In this document: piece after piece, positions 34,782-43,619 of the stretch
Position numbering within the stretch: the stretch's first letter is position 1
How the letters are laid out: every line of letters starts with the position of its first letter
From: Leifsonia sp. fls2-241-R2A-40a
GTDB taxonomy: Bacteria > Actinomycetota > Actinomycetes > Actinomycetales > Microbacteriaceae
DNA length: 64,000 nucleotides
Assembly (NCBI RefSeq): GCF_030209575.1
Contig: NZ_JARVRS010000001.1
Span: 1,984,001 to 2,048,000 of the forward strand
Direction: 5' to 3'
Position numbers and translations under genes: made by a program
The notes under the pieces: generated by a model
The model's input: only the letters and a program-made list of their open reading frames with translations
The model's database searches: none
Told to the model about the DNA's origin: nothing

Positions 34782-35821
34782 GCGGCGTGCCGATGCTGAC
34801 CTCCACCGTTCCGGACTCCCGCGACGCCCCATCACTCGGCTGGGGCGTGATCGGGACGGGGTGGATCGCCGAGCGCTTCGTCGACGCGCTCCTCGCGTAC
34901 ACGGGTCAGCGCGTAGTCGCGGTCGCGGCCAGGCGTCACGAACGCGCACGGGCGTTCGCCGCCGAGCGCGGCGTCCCCACCGCGCACCCGGACGTCAGCG
35001 CGCTCCTCGCCGACCCGTCCGTCGACGTGGTGTACATCGCCACCCCGCACCCGTCGCACGCAGAGCTGGCGATCGCTGCCATCGAAGCGGGCAAGCACGT
35101 CCTCATCGAGAAGCCGCTCGCCCTCGACGCGGCGGAGGCGCGCGAGGTCGCCGCACGAGCCCGCGAGGCGGGGGTGTACTGCGCGGAGGCGCTCTGGACA
35201 TTCTTCCTGCCGCGCTTCGACGTCGTCCGCCGCCTCATCGACGGCGGCGAGATCGGCGACGTGCGCACGGTGCTGGCCGAGTACGGCGAGTACCTCCCGG
35301 ACCACCATAGGGCGATGGATCCGGCGCTGGCCGGCGGCAGCCTCCTCGACCTGGGGACCTACCCCATCGCTCTGGCCGCCCGCTGGACCGGCCGTCCGGT
35401 GGCCGTCCACGCGGTGGGAGAGAGCAACCGGTTCGGAGTCAACGCCCAGACCGGCGCACTGGTGCAGGACGAGGGCGGACGCATGGCGGTCGTGCACACC
35501 TCCCTCATCGCCGGCAGCGGGACGGCCGCGACAATCCTCGGCACGCAGGGCTCCATTGAGCTTCCCGGCCCGTTCTATCAGCCGGGCAGCGTGCTCCTCC
35601 GCACGCGGGAGGGACGGGTGCGCGCCGCCTTCGATGAGGCGCGCATCGGGCACGCCGGACTGCACTTCGAGGTGGCGGCCGTCGCTCGCGACATCGCGTC
35701 CGGGCGCACCGAGTCGGCCGTTCGGCCCCTCGACGACACGATCACGTTCCTCGAACTGATGGATGCGATCCGGGCCGAGGCGAGCGTCGACTTCGATGCA
35801 GCGAAGGAGCCGGTCCGATGA
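34778..35821 (+). CDS. Gfo/Idh/MocA family oxidoreductase (3)
   Basis: 347-residue NAD(P)-dependent dehydrogenase: GWGVIGTGWIAERFVDAL, VYIATPHPSHAELA, LIEKPLALDAAEAREV, then ALWTFFLPRF and GGSLLDLGTYPIALA, a pattern close to D-xylose 1-dehydrogenase/dimeric dihydrodiol dehydrogenase types. That would fit oxidation of an aldose to its lactone as the first step of the pathway. The ATG at 34778 overlaps the previous stop (ATGA); an ATG at 34793 is an alternative. Confidence 0.87.
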   Translation: MSGVPMLTSTVPDSRDAPSLGWGVIGTGWIAERFVDALLAYTGQRVVAVAARRHERARAFAAERGVPTAHPDVSALLADPSVDVVYIATPHPSHAELAIAAIEAGKHVLIEKPLALDAAEAREVAARAREAGVYCAEALWTFFLPRFDVVRRLIDGGEIGDVRTVLAEYGEYLPDHHRAMDPALAGGSLLDLGTYPIALAARWTGRPVAVHAVGESNRFGVNAQTGALVQDEGGRMAVVHTSLIAGSGTAATILGTQGSIELPGPFYQPGSVLLRTREGRVRAAFDEARIGHAGLHFEVAAVARDIASGRTESAVRPLDDTITFLELMDAIRAEASVDFDAAKEPVR

Positions 35822-37014
35822 GCGTGGACATCCTTCCGGTGGACCAGGAACGCGCGACCCTGGTCGGACGCGCGTGGATACCGGACGTCGGACCCTCGGT
35901 CGTCGCCGTCCGCGAGGGCGAGCTGCGGGATGTGACTGCCGACTTCCCCACGGTCAGCAGTCTCATCGAGACCGGCTGTGCCGCAGACGCGCTGGAAAGC
36001 GCACGAGGCACGGTCATCGGAACCGTCGAGGACATCGCGGCCAACACCGGTCCGGAGCCCGCACACCCTTCGCAGCCCTCGCTGCTCGCGCCCGTCGACC
36101 TCCAGGTCCTCAAGGCCGCGGGCGTGACGTTCGCCGTGTCGATGATCGAGCGGGTCATCGAGGAACGCGCCCGAGGCGATGTCGCCGAGGCCGCCGCGAT
36201 CCGACGCGAGCTCAGCAGCCGTATCGGCGAAGACCTGGCCGGCCTCACGCCCGGCTCGGAGGCCGCCGGTGTTCTGAAGAAGTACCTGATCGAACAGGGC
36301 TGGTGGAGCCAATACCTCGAGGTCGGGATCGGCCCCGACGCGGAGATCTTCACGAAGGCCGCCACGCTGTCCGCCGTCGGATTCGGCTCCGACATCGGCG
36401 TGCTGAGATCGTCGGAGTGGAACAACCCCGAACCGGAGGTGGCGGTCATCGTCGACTCCCGCGGTCACGCCGCCGGGGCGACGCTGGCCAACGACGTGAA
36501 CCTCCGGGACGTGGAAGGGCGGTCGGCGCTCCTGCTGCCGCGAGCGAAGGACAATAACGCGTCCTGCGCTCTCGGCCCGTTCGTGCGGCTGTTCGACGAC
36601 GAGTTCGCCATCGACGACGTGCGCCGGGCCCGGGTCCGGCTCGACGTGACCGGTGAGGACGGGTTCGAACTCGAGGGCTGGTCCGACATGAGCCTCATCA
36701 GCCGGGACCCGCTCGACCTGGTCGGTCAGCTCATGGGAGCTCATCACCAGTACCCCGACGGCGCCGTGTTGATGCTCGGCACCCTGTTCGCCCCGACCGC
36801 CGACCGGAAGGGCCCCGGGCTCGGGTTCTCGCACGAACCGGGCGACATCGTGCGCATCTCGTCGCCCGCGCTCGGCACGCTCACGAACCGCGTAGAGCAC
36901 AGCGAAGACTGTCCGCCGTGGACGTTCGGCCTAGCGGCGCTGTTCCAGAACCTGGCCGCGCGCGAGCTCACCGCGCCGGCCGCACCGATCCCTGCAACGG
37001 AAGGACGGTCATGA
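35818..37014 (+). CDS. FAH-family 2-keto-3-deoxy-pentonate dehydratase-like protein
   Basis: 398-residue protein of the fumarylacetoacetate hydrolase family. The length and the block YLEVGIGPDAEIFTKAATLSAVGFGSDIGVLRSSEWNNPEPEVAVIVDSRG fit the long FAH-fold dehydratases (XylX/2-keto-3-deoxy-arabinonate dehydratase) rather than short hydrolases. Glu and Asp residues in GPDAEIFTKA and EWNNPEPEVAV are the expected Mg ligands. It would convert 2-keto-3-deoxy-pentonate to 2-oxoglutarate semialdehyde, which the next gene product can oxidise. Coupled on both sides by ATGA overlaps. Confidence 0.82.
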   Translation: MSVDILPVDQERATLVGRAWIPDVGPSVVAVREGELRDVTADFPTVSSLIETGCAADALESARGTVIGTVEDIAANTGPEPAHPSQPSLLAPVDLQVLKAAGVTFAVSMIERVIEERARGDVAEAAAIRRELSSRIGEDLAGLTPGSEAAGVLKKYLIEQGWWSQYLEVGIGPDAEIFTKAATLSAVGFGSDIGVLRSSEWNNPEPEVAVIVDSRGHAAGATLANDVNLRDVEGRSALLLPRAKDNNASCALGPFVRLFDDEFAIDDVRRARVRLDVTGEDGFELEGWSDMSLISRDPLDLVGQLMGAHHQYPDGAVLMLGTLFAPTADRKGPGLGFSHEPGDIVRISSPALGTLTNRVEHSEDCPPWTFGLAALFQNLAARELTAPAAPIPATEGRS

Positions 37015-38534
37015 TCCTCAGCCACGATCCGAGAACAGGCGAAGCGGAGGACACCGGCATCGCGCCGTCCTCGGCAGAGGATGTCGAGCGCACGGTCGCA
37101 CGTGCGGCCCAAGCCGCCCGTGAGCTGGCCGCGTTGGATCGCCATCGCCGAGCGGACCTGCTGGAGACGATCGCAGAGTCCGCCGAAGCGTCCGCCGCCG
37201 ATCTCGTCGCCGTCGCCGCGCGCGAAACGGGGCTCGGCGTAGAGCGGCTGGAGGGGGAGGTGCGTCGCAGCGTCTTCCAATTCCGGCTCTTCGCGAAAGC
37301 CGTCCGAGAGGGCGGCTTCCTTGAGGCCGCCATCGACCATGCCGGGCCCACACCCCTCGGGCCCGCTCCGGATGTCCGGCGGATGCTCATCCCGATCGGC
37401 CCGGTCGCGGTGTTCGGGTCGAGCAACTTCCCGTTCGCGTTCTCGGTGCTCGGCGGGGACACGGCGTCCGCACTCGCGGCCGGCGACCCCGTGGTCCTGA
37501 AGGCGCACAGCTCGCACCCGCAGACGTCGGCGCTGTCGCACAGCGTGCTGCGCGCAGCAGTGCTGATCGCGGGCTTCCCCGAGGGAACCGTCGGCATCGT
37601 GTTCGGTCAGGAGGCCGGCCGCGCCCTGGTGCAGGCGCCCGACATCGCAGCCGTCGGCTTCACCGGATCCCTGGGGGCCGCGGAGGCCCTGCAGTCGGCC
37701 ATCGCGGAGCGGCCCAAGCCGATCCCGTTCTACGGCGAGCTCAGCAGCATCAATCCGCTGATCGTCACGCCCGCCGCCGCCCGACGTCGCGGCGCCGAGA
37801 TCGCGCGCGGCCTGCACGGCTCCGTCACGGGGTCCGGTGGCCAGCTCTGCACGAAGCCGGGGATCGCCTTCATCCCCGCCGACACTGCGGGGGATGCCCT
37901 GGTCAGCGAGCTGGCCGACTCCATCCGGCAGAGCCCGGCCGCCGTGCTCCTGAATGCCCGCATCGCCGCCTCGTACGGCGAGATCCGCGCCCGCCTGTCC
38001 GAGGGCGCACCGGTCATCGCCACGGGAGCCGAGGCCTCCGACCCGGGATATCGCGTCGCCCCTGCTCTGCTCGAGCTCGACGCGGCGGACTTCCGGGAGG
38101 CACACGCGGAGGAGTGCTTCGGCCCCTTGGTCGTCGTCGTCCGCTACCGAGATGAGACGGACCTCATCGCCGCGTTCGAACGCATCCCCGCCTCGCTGAC
38201 GGCGACCATCCACAGCGAACCCGGCGACGCCCTCGGGACGCTGATCGCCCGGGTGCAGGCGAGTTCGGGGCGCCTCGTCTTCGATGGCTACCCCACCGGA
38301 GTGCGCGTGTCGTGGGCGCAGAACCACGGTGGTCCGTGGCCGGCGACGAACACGCAGCACACCTCCGTGGGCGTGACGGCGGTGCGCCGATTCCTGCGGC
38401 CGTTCGCGTGGCAGGACGCGCCGCAGTCCGTGCTCCCCGTCGAGCTGCGGGACGGCGATGCGGACATCCCGCGTCGCGTCGATGGCGTGCTGACGATGCC
38501 CGCGCTGAGCGCTGTCGCCGGACGCGTCGCGTGA
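37011..38534 (+). CDS. 2,5-dioxovalerate (ketoglutaric semialdehyde) dehydrogenase-like
   Basis: 507-residue aldehyde dehydrogenase. Landmarks are PIGPVAVFGSSNFPFAFSVLGGDTASALAAGDPVVLKAHSSHPQT, GFTGSLGAAEAL, IPFYGELSSINPLIV and the catalytic Cys in GSGGQLCTKPGIAF. The F-Y-x-E-L-x-S-x-N-P block is characteristic of alpha-ketoglutaric semialdehyde dehydrogenases. It produces 2-oxoglutarate, the end product of oxidative pentose degradation. ATGA overlap with the FAH gene before it and GTGA overlap with the dehydrogenase after it. Confidence 0.88.
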   Translation: MILSHDPRTGEAEDTGIAPSSAEDVERTVARAAQAARELAALDRHRRADLLETIAESAEASAADLVAVAARETGLGVERLEGEVRRSVFQFRLFAKAVREGGFLEAAIDHAGPTPLGPAPDVRRMLIPIGPVAVFGSSNFPFAFSVLGGDTASALAAGDPVVLKAHSSHPQTSALSHSVLRAAVLIAGFPEGTVGIVFGQEAGRALVQAPDIAAVGFTGSLGAAEALQSAIAERPKPIPFYGELSSINPLIVTPAAARRRGAEIARGLHGSVTGSGGQLCTKPGIAFIPADTAGDALVSELADSIRQSPAAVLLNARIAASYGEIRARLSEGAPVIATGAEASDPGYRVAPALLELDAADFREAHAEECFGPLVVVVRYRDETDLIAAFERIPASLTATIHSEPGDALGTLIARVQASSGRLVFDGYPTGVRVSWAQNHGGPWPATNTQHTSVGVTAVRRFLRPFAWQDAPQSVLPVELRDGDADIPRRVDGVLTMPALSAVAGRVA

Positions 38535-39562
38535 AGGCCGCGCGCTGGCACGCCCGCGGAGATGTGCGCGTGGAGGAGGTGCCCGAACCGACGCCCGCTC
38601 CGGACGAACTGATCGTCCGCGTCGAATGGTGCGGCATCTGCGGCACAGATCTCGAGGAGTACCGGGAGGGACCGATCACCATCCCGGTGGCCCGGCCCCA
38701 TCCGCGACGTAACACCCTGGCGCCGATCGCGCTCGGACACGAGGTCGTCGGCCGTGTGGCCGTCGCGGCCGAAGACGGCAGTGGGCCGCCGGTCGGCACC
38801 CGGGTCGTTCCGGATGTGGTGATCGGCTGCGGCGAATGCCGGTGGTGCCTGCGCCATCAGGAGGGGCTGTGCCCCGAGCTCGCCGTGCGCGGGCAGACGG
38901 AGGACGGCGGCCTGGCCACGTTCATGGCCGCGCGTGCGCGTACCTGCCTGGTCGTTCCCGACGGCGTCAGCGCCGAGGAGGCCGCGCTGGTCGAGCCGGC
39001 CTCGGTGGCGGTGCGAGCGCTCGCCAAGGCCGGATCGGTCGCGGGTGCCTCGGTCGCAGTCGTCGGCGGCGGGACGATCGGCCAGCTCGTCGCGCGCGTG
39101 GCGACCGCCCTCGGGGCCGCCCGCGTCACGGTGATCGACCCGGTCGCCGACAGGCTCGACCTCGCACGTCGCCACGGTGCCATCGGACTCACCCCGGCCG
39201 AAGCCGAGAGCAGCCAGGACGAGGCCGACGTCGCCGTGGAGGCGAGCGGCTCGCCCACCGCACTCCCGCTCGCGGTCCGGCTCACCCGCCGGGGAGGGAC
39301 CACGGTCGCCCTCGGGATCGCCCCCGAGCCGGTGATGGTCGACCGCATCGACCTCGTCCTGAAGGAGAAGCACCTCGTCGGCTCCGCCGCCCACCTCTGG
39401 GACGACGACAGCGCCGTGGCCCTCGACCTCATCGTGCGCGGCCGCGTCCCGGTCGCCGACCTGATCAGCCACCGCATCCCCCTCGACGACGTCGTCGGAG
39501 GGATCCGGCTCCTCGACAGCGCGGATCTCGGAGTGCTGAAGGTGCTGGTCGACTGTGCTTGA
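38531..39562 (+). CDS. Zinc-dependent alcohol dehydrogenase (sorbitol/threonine-dehydrogenase-like MDR)
   Basis: 343-residue medium-chain dehydrogenase. Catalytic zinc ligands sit in VEWCGICGTDLEEY and LGHEVVG; the structural-zinc cysteines are in CGECRWCLRHQEGLC; the cofactor site is VVGGGTIGQLVARV. The GTG start overlaps the preceding stop (GTGA). Possible jobs are oxidation of a sugar or polyol feeding the pathway, or of a keto-deoxy acid intermediate. Confidence 0.88.
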   Translation: MKAARWHARGDVRVEEVPEPTPAPDELIVRVEWCGICGTDLEEYREGPITIPVARPHPRRNTLAPIALGHEVVGRVAVAAEDGSGPPVGTRVVPDVVIGCGECRWCLRHQEGLCPELAVRGQTEDGGLATFMAARARTCLVVPDGVSAEEAALVEPASVAVRALAKAGSVAGASVAVVGGGTIGQLVARVATALGAARVTVIDPVADRLDLARRHGAIGLTPAEAESSQDEADVAVEASGSPTALPLAVRLTRRGGTTVALGIAPEPVMVDRIDLVLKEKHLVGSAAHLWDDDSAVALDLIVRGRVPVADLISHRIPLDDVVGGIRLLDSADLGVLKVLVDCA

Positions 39563-40712
39563 ATCCACCACACGGATCTCGGCGATCGACACCTTCTCGA
39601 CGTTCGGCGGGGTCCGCAACTGGCTCTTCGTCCGCGTCTCCACGTCGGACGGCCTGCACGGCTGGGGCGAAGCGTCCACCGAACTGTGGGAGTCCACGGT
39701 CGAGTCCGCCGTGCACGAGCTCGGCAGACGATTGCTCGGGGCCGACGCCCTCGCCACCGAGCCGCTGTGGCAACGCGCGAACCGCCACGGCTTCTGGCGC
39801 GGCGGCGTGGTGCTCACAACCGCGCTCTCCGCCATCGACCAGGCGTTGTGGGACATCCGCGGACGCTTCCACGGAGTGCCCGTCTACCGTCTGCTGGGCG
39901 GCCCGGCACGATCGTGGATCGAGACCTACCGCCACGTCGGGATCTACGACGCCGAGCAACTCGCAGATGAAGCGAGAGCCCTGGTCGCCGCCGGCGCCCG
40001 CACACTCAAGACCGGAGCGTGGGTAGCGGACAGCGTCGCACCAGAACGCGAGCGCCTCCGGCGCGCCGAGAGACGCCTCCGAACCCTTCGCGACGCGGTC
40101 GGCGACGACGTCGAAATCCTGATCGACAACCACGGCCGGGCCCGCCCCGACGAGGCGATCCGGCTGATCGAGACCGCCGCCGCCTCCCGTCCGCGCTGGA
40201 TCGAGGAGCCCATCCCCCCGGAAGCGCCCGAACTCGTCGCACCCGTCGCGGAGGCCGCGCGCCGCCACGGAATCTCTGTCGCACTCGGGGAGAGGCTGTT
40301 CTCGCGCTGGGAGTTCCGCCCGGTGCTCGAACGCCAGCTCGTCGATGTCGTCCAGCCCGATCTCTGCCATGCCGGCGGTATCACCGAAGTGGTGAAGATC
40401 GCGGCGCTCGCCGAGGTGTACCGGGCCACGGTCGCGCCGCATAATCCCGCCGGCCCGGTCTCGACCGCGGCCGCCGCGCACGTCGGCATGGCCATCCCGA
40501 ACTTCGACATCCTCGAGCTCTGCCTCGACGGCCCGCGCGCCGCGGAGATCGTGGACGACCCGTGGACGCTCGACGGACACCGCCTGCTCGTTCCGGATCG
40601 GCCGGGCCTCGGCGTCGACCTCGATGTCGACGCCATCCTCGACCGGCCGGTGCAACCCATCGCCGTCCCCAGCGAAGCGTACGCGGCCGACGGCAGCGTC
40701 CGAGACGTTTAG
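39555..40712 (+). CDS. Enolase-superfamily sugar-acid dehydratase (GalD/ManD-like)
   Basis: 385-residue mandelate racemase/muconate lactonising-type enzyme. The metal ligands are Asp in ILIDNHGRA, Glu in WIEEPIPPE and Glu in ALGERLFSRWEF. The His of DNHGR and the His of VAPHNPAGPVS are the acid/base pair found in galactonate and mannonate dehydratases. It probably dehydrates an aldonate to a 2-keto-3-deoxy acid. In this operon it takes the place of the IlvD/Edd-type dehydratase used in xylose oxidation elsewhere. The GTG start lies 8 bases inside the previous gene. Confidence 0.87.
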   Translation: MLESTTRISAIDTFSTFGGVRNWLFVRVSTSDGLHGWGEASTELWESTVESAVHELGRRLLGADALATEPLWQRANRHGFWRGGVVLTTALSAIDQALWDIRGRFHGVPVYRLLGGPARSWIETYRHVGIYDAEQLADEARALVAAGARTLKTGAWVADSVAPERERLRRAERRLRTLRDAVGDDVEILIDNHGRARPDEAIRLIETAAASRPRWIEEPIPPEAPELVAPVAEAARRHGISVALGERLFSRWEFRPVLERQLVDVVQPDLCHAGGITEVVKIAALAEVYRATVAPHNPAGPVSTAAAAHVGMAIPNFDILELCLDGPRAAEIVDDPWTLDGHRLLVPDRPGLGVDLDVDAILDRPVQPIAVPSEAYAADGSVRDV

Positions 40713-40747
40713 AACACGGACGTCCAGAACCCGAAAGAAGGTACGAG

Positions 40748-41911
40748 ATGGCACGGGCCGTCACCATGTGGGAGTTCTCCTGGCTATTGCGCCGGCAAGG
40801 GCAGCAGCGCGAGTACGCCGACACCGAGCGGGTGCTCGACGAACTGGCGGAGCGCGGGTACGACTGCGTCCGGATCGACGCATTCCCGCATCTCATCGCC
40901 GCCGATCGGACGGGGCGCACCAGCACGACGTTCGTCGTCCATCCGCAGCCCGATCACTTCATGTGGGGGCCGCACGGCGGCAACGTGGTCGTGGAGGATC
41001 CGGCCGGTGCGCTCGCCGTCTTCGTCGCCGGCTGCCGAGAGCGTGGGATCACCGTCGCCCTCTCCAGCTGGTTCAACGACGACGACGAGCACCGGCGGCT
41101 CGGGATCCGAACCCCTGCCGACCTCGCACGGGTGTGGCAGGAGACACTCGCCGTGCTCGACGACCGCGGCCTTCTCGACGCCATCGAATACGTCGACCTC
41201 TGCAACGAGTTCCCGCTGGACGACTGGCTCCCCGAAGCTCACGAAGCAATCTTCGGTCGCCCGGAGAACACACAACCCAGCATCCCCGGCCAGGCGGTCG
41301 AAGGCGGCTGGACCTGGAATGCGGAGCAGCGCGAGCGCATCCGCGAGTACTTCACCGCAGTCGACGGACTGCGGTCACGGTGGCCGCAGCTCCGCTTCAC
41401 CGTCTCGGTCGCACCGGTCTCCGACTCCGTCTACGACCTCGACTATCGCGACCTGGACTTGATCGAGACGCACATCTGGCTCTCCAGCAACGTCGCCGAG
41501 TTCGCCGCCCTGACGAACTTCTCGCTGGAGGAGCACGGGTTCCCCGGAGCGTGGCAGAAGCAGGTCGACAGCCTCGACGAGGTCTACTGGCCCGATCCGG
41601 AGCGGTGGCACCGCCTGCTGGGTGAGCAGCTGACGCGATGGGCACAGCTCGCGCACACGCAGCAGCGACCGCTGTGGACCACCGAAGGCTGGTCGCACAT
41701 CCTGCTCGACGATTTCACCTCCCCGTCCGGACGGCACGCCTGGGACTACGTAAAGGCCGTCGCCGAATACGCCGTGCCGAAGGCACTCGCGCTCGGCTGG
41801 GAAGGCGTGTGTACCTCGAACTTCACCGAGCCGCACTTCCCGGCACTGTGGGCGGACGTGGACTGGCATCGGACGATGACGGACCTGATCCGCAACCACC
41901 CGCAGCCATGA
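40748..41911 (+). CDS. Cytosolic cellulase-like glycoside hydrolase (clan GH-A type)
   Basis: 387-residue TIM-barrel protein without signal peptide. The N-E acid/base pair of clan GH-A is visible in YVDLCNEFPLDDW and a nucleophile-type Glu in PLWTTEGWSHIL; MWEFSWLLRRQG at the start and WTWNAEQRERIREYF in the middle are typical of bacterial proteins named cellulase-like. It may cleave an imported oligoglycoside to supply the operon's sugar. A GAAGG site lies 8 bases before the ATG, and a 35-base gap separates it from the dehydratase. Confidence 0.78.
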   Translation: MARAVTMWEFSWLLRRQGQQREYADTERVLDELAERGYDCVRIDAFPHLIAADRTGRTSTTFVVHPQPDHFMWGPHGGNVVVEDPAGALAVFVAGCRERGITVALSSWFNDDDEHRRLGIRTPADLARVWQETLAVLDDRGLLDAIEYVDLCNEFPLDDWLPEAHEAIFGRPENTQPSIPGQAVEGGWTWNAEQRERIREYFTAVDGLRSRWPQLRFTVSVAPVSDSVYDLDYRDLDLIETHIWLSSNVAEFAALTNFSLEEHGFPGAWQKQVDSLDEVYWPDPERWHRLLGEQLTRWAQLAHTQQRPLWTTEGWSHILLDDFTSPSGRHAWDYVKAVAEYAVPKALALGWEGVCTSNFTEPHFPALWADVDWHRTMTDLIRNHPQP

Positions 41912-42771
41912 AAGCGGAGCAGCTCACCGCACCCCTCTGCGAACACGGAGAAGGGCCGGCCTGGTCGGACCGGTGGGCGGGACCCCGCTGGGTGGACATG
42001 CTCGCCGGCGACCTCCTCGAGCTGCAGCCCGACGGTTCGGTCCGTCGGCGACGGGCGGGGGACGTGGCCGCAATGACCCGTCCGCGCCGTGGCGGCGGCT
42101 GGGTGGTGGCAGACAGGGCGCGCCTGCGCGCGACCACCGCCGATGACCTCGAGGCTCCTTTGCAGGCCGGCCCGGAACTGTGGGCCGACGCCAGCATCCG
42201 CAGCAACGAGGGCACCTGCGCACCGGACGGCACCCTGCTGCTCGGCACGATGGACAACGACGCAGCCGAGGGACGCGGCTTCCTCGCGGCGGTCGAGGGC
42301 GACAGCATCCACACCGTCTGCCCTGCCACCATCTCCAACGGCCTCGGGTTCGCCCCGGACGGCAGCGCGTTCTACATCGACAGCACCCTGCGCCGGGTCG
42401 ACCGGTTCGACTGGGATCCAGTACACGGTCTGACCGGGAGGCGCCCCTGGGTCGACGTCTCCCACGCCCCAGGCATCCCGGACGGGCTCGCCGTCGCCGC
42501 GGACGGCGGCGTCTGGGTCGCCTTCTTCGGCGGCGGAACAGTGCGCAGGTACGGGCCCGACGGACGAGAGGATGCCGTTGTGCCCGTCCCCGTCCTGCAG
42601 CCGACGGCCGTCGCATTCGTGGGCGCAGGGGAACTCGCCGGCAGCCTCGTTGCGACCACCTCCCGTTACGCTCTCGGCTCCGCGGCCGAGAAGAGCGCGG
42701 GCGCGCTGTTCGTCATCCCGGGCGCCGGCGAGGGCGCCCCGGTCCACGAGTGGAGCGGCGAACTGCGCTGA
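41908..42771 (+). CDS. SMP-30/gluconolactonase family lactonase
   Basis: 287-residue beta-propeller. It has the SMP-30 pattern: CEHGEGPAWSDR near the start with the metal-ligand Glu, SIRSNEGTCAPDGTLLLGTM, TISNGLGFAPDGSAFYIDS with the Asn ligand, and GIPDGLAVAADGGVWVAFF with the Asp ligand. It would open the aldonolactone made by the sugar dehydrogenases. ATGA overlap with the glycosidase gene. Last gene of the operon, convergent with the ABC genes after an 8-base gap and no visible terminator. Confidence 0.9.
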   Translation: MKAEQLTAPLCEHGEGPAWSDRWAGPRWVDMLAGDLLELQPDGSVRRRRAGDVAAMTRPRRGGGWVVADRARLRATTADDLEAPLQAGPELWADASIRSNEGTCAPDGTLLLGTMDNDAAEGRGFLAAVEGDSIHTVCPATISNGLGFAPDGSAFYIDSTLRRVDRFDWDPVHGLTGRRPWVDVSHAPGIPDGLAVAADGGVWVAFFGGGTVRRYGPDGREDAVVPVPVLQPTAVAFVGAGELAGSLVATTSRYALGSAAEKSAGALFVIPGAGEGAPVHEWSGELR

Positions 42772-42778
42772 GCCGCGG

Positions 42779-43612
42779 TCAGCCCTTCGACCCCGCGAAC
42801 GACAGGCGGTCCTGGATCTGACGGCTGAGGCCGACGTAGACGAGCAGCGGCGGCCACACCGAGACGAAGATCGCACCGACCAGGTACCCCCAGAAGGTCG
42901 TGAACGTGCCCTGGAATTGCGCGAGGCCCAGCGGGACGGTGAAGTTCTCCGCCGACCGCTCGTACACCAGAGGGAAGAGAAAGTCGTTCCAGATCCACAG
43001 CGCGTAGACCGTGCCCACCGTCGCGAACGCCGAGCGCGTCATCGGAAGGACGACCCGCCAGACCGTCGTGAGCAGACCTGCTCCATCGATTCGGGCGGCC
43101 TCCTCCAGCTCGTTCGGCACCGCCATGAACGCGGCGCGCAGGAACAGGATCGCGAACGGGGCCCAGCTCAGGTACTGCAGGATCAGCGCGACGAGCGTGT
43201 CGCTGAGGCCGAACGCCGACATCTGCAGCGCCGACGGGAGAACGATCGTCTGCGCCGGGATCAGCTGCCCGGCGACAAAGACCGCGAACAGGATGGCCAT
43301 GCCGGCGAACTTCATCCGCGCGAACGCGTAGGCCGCCAACCCCTCGATGATCAGAATGCCGGTCACGGAGACGATCGTGATCAGGGCGCTATTGATGTAC
43401 AGCGTCCCGAACGCGCCCTGATTCCAGGCGTTCACGATGTTGTCGAAGTTGAGCGAGGTCGGAAGCGAGAACGGGTTCGCGATGATGTCCGAGGACTTCT
43501 TGAACGCGCTCGTCGTCACCCAGAGGAGCGGGAACAGCACGGCGATCGCGAGGGCGCAGAGCCAGACGTAGGAGCCGACTCGCGCCGGGAGGGAGAAGCG
43601 TGCGAATTTCAT
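42779..43612 (-). CDS. Sugar ABC transporter permease, MalG type (CUT1)
   Basis: 277-residue permease with six hydrophobic segments and the EAA loop EAARIDGAGLLTTVWRVVLPM. It ends without an associated ATPase gene. Seven bases separate it from the MalF-type gene upstream. It would import a mono- or oligosaccharide captured by the SBP encoded at 44563. Confidence 0.92.
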   Translation of the reverse strand: MKFARFSLPARVGSYVWLCALAIAVLFPLLWVTTSAFKKSSDIIANPFSLPTSLNFDNIVNAWNQGAFGTLYINSALITIVSVTGILIIEGLAAYAFARMKFAGMAILFAVFVAGQLIPAQTIVLPSALQMSAFGLSDTLVALILQYLSWAPFAILFLRAAFMAVPNELEEAARIDGAGLLTTVWRVVLPMTRSAFATVGTVYALWIWNDFLFPLVYERSAENFTVPLGLAQFQGTFTTFWGYLVGAIFVSVWPPLLVYVGLSRQIQDRLSFAGSKG

Positions 43613-43619
43613 GGCGGTC

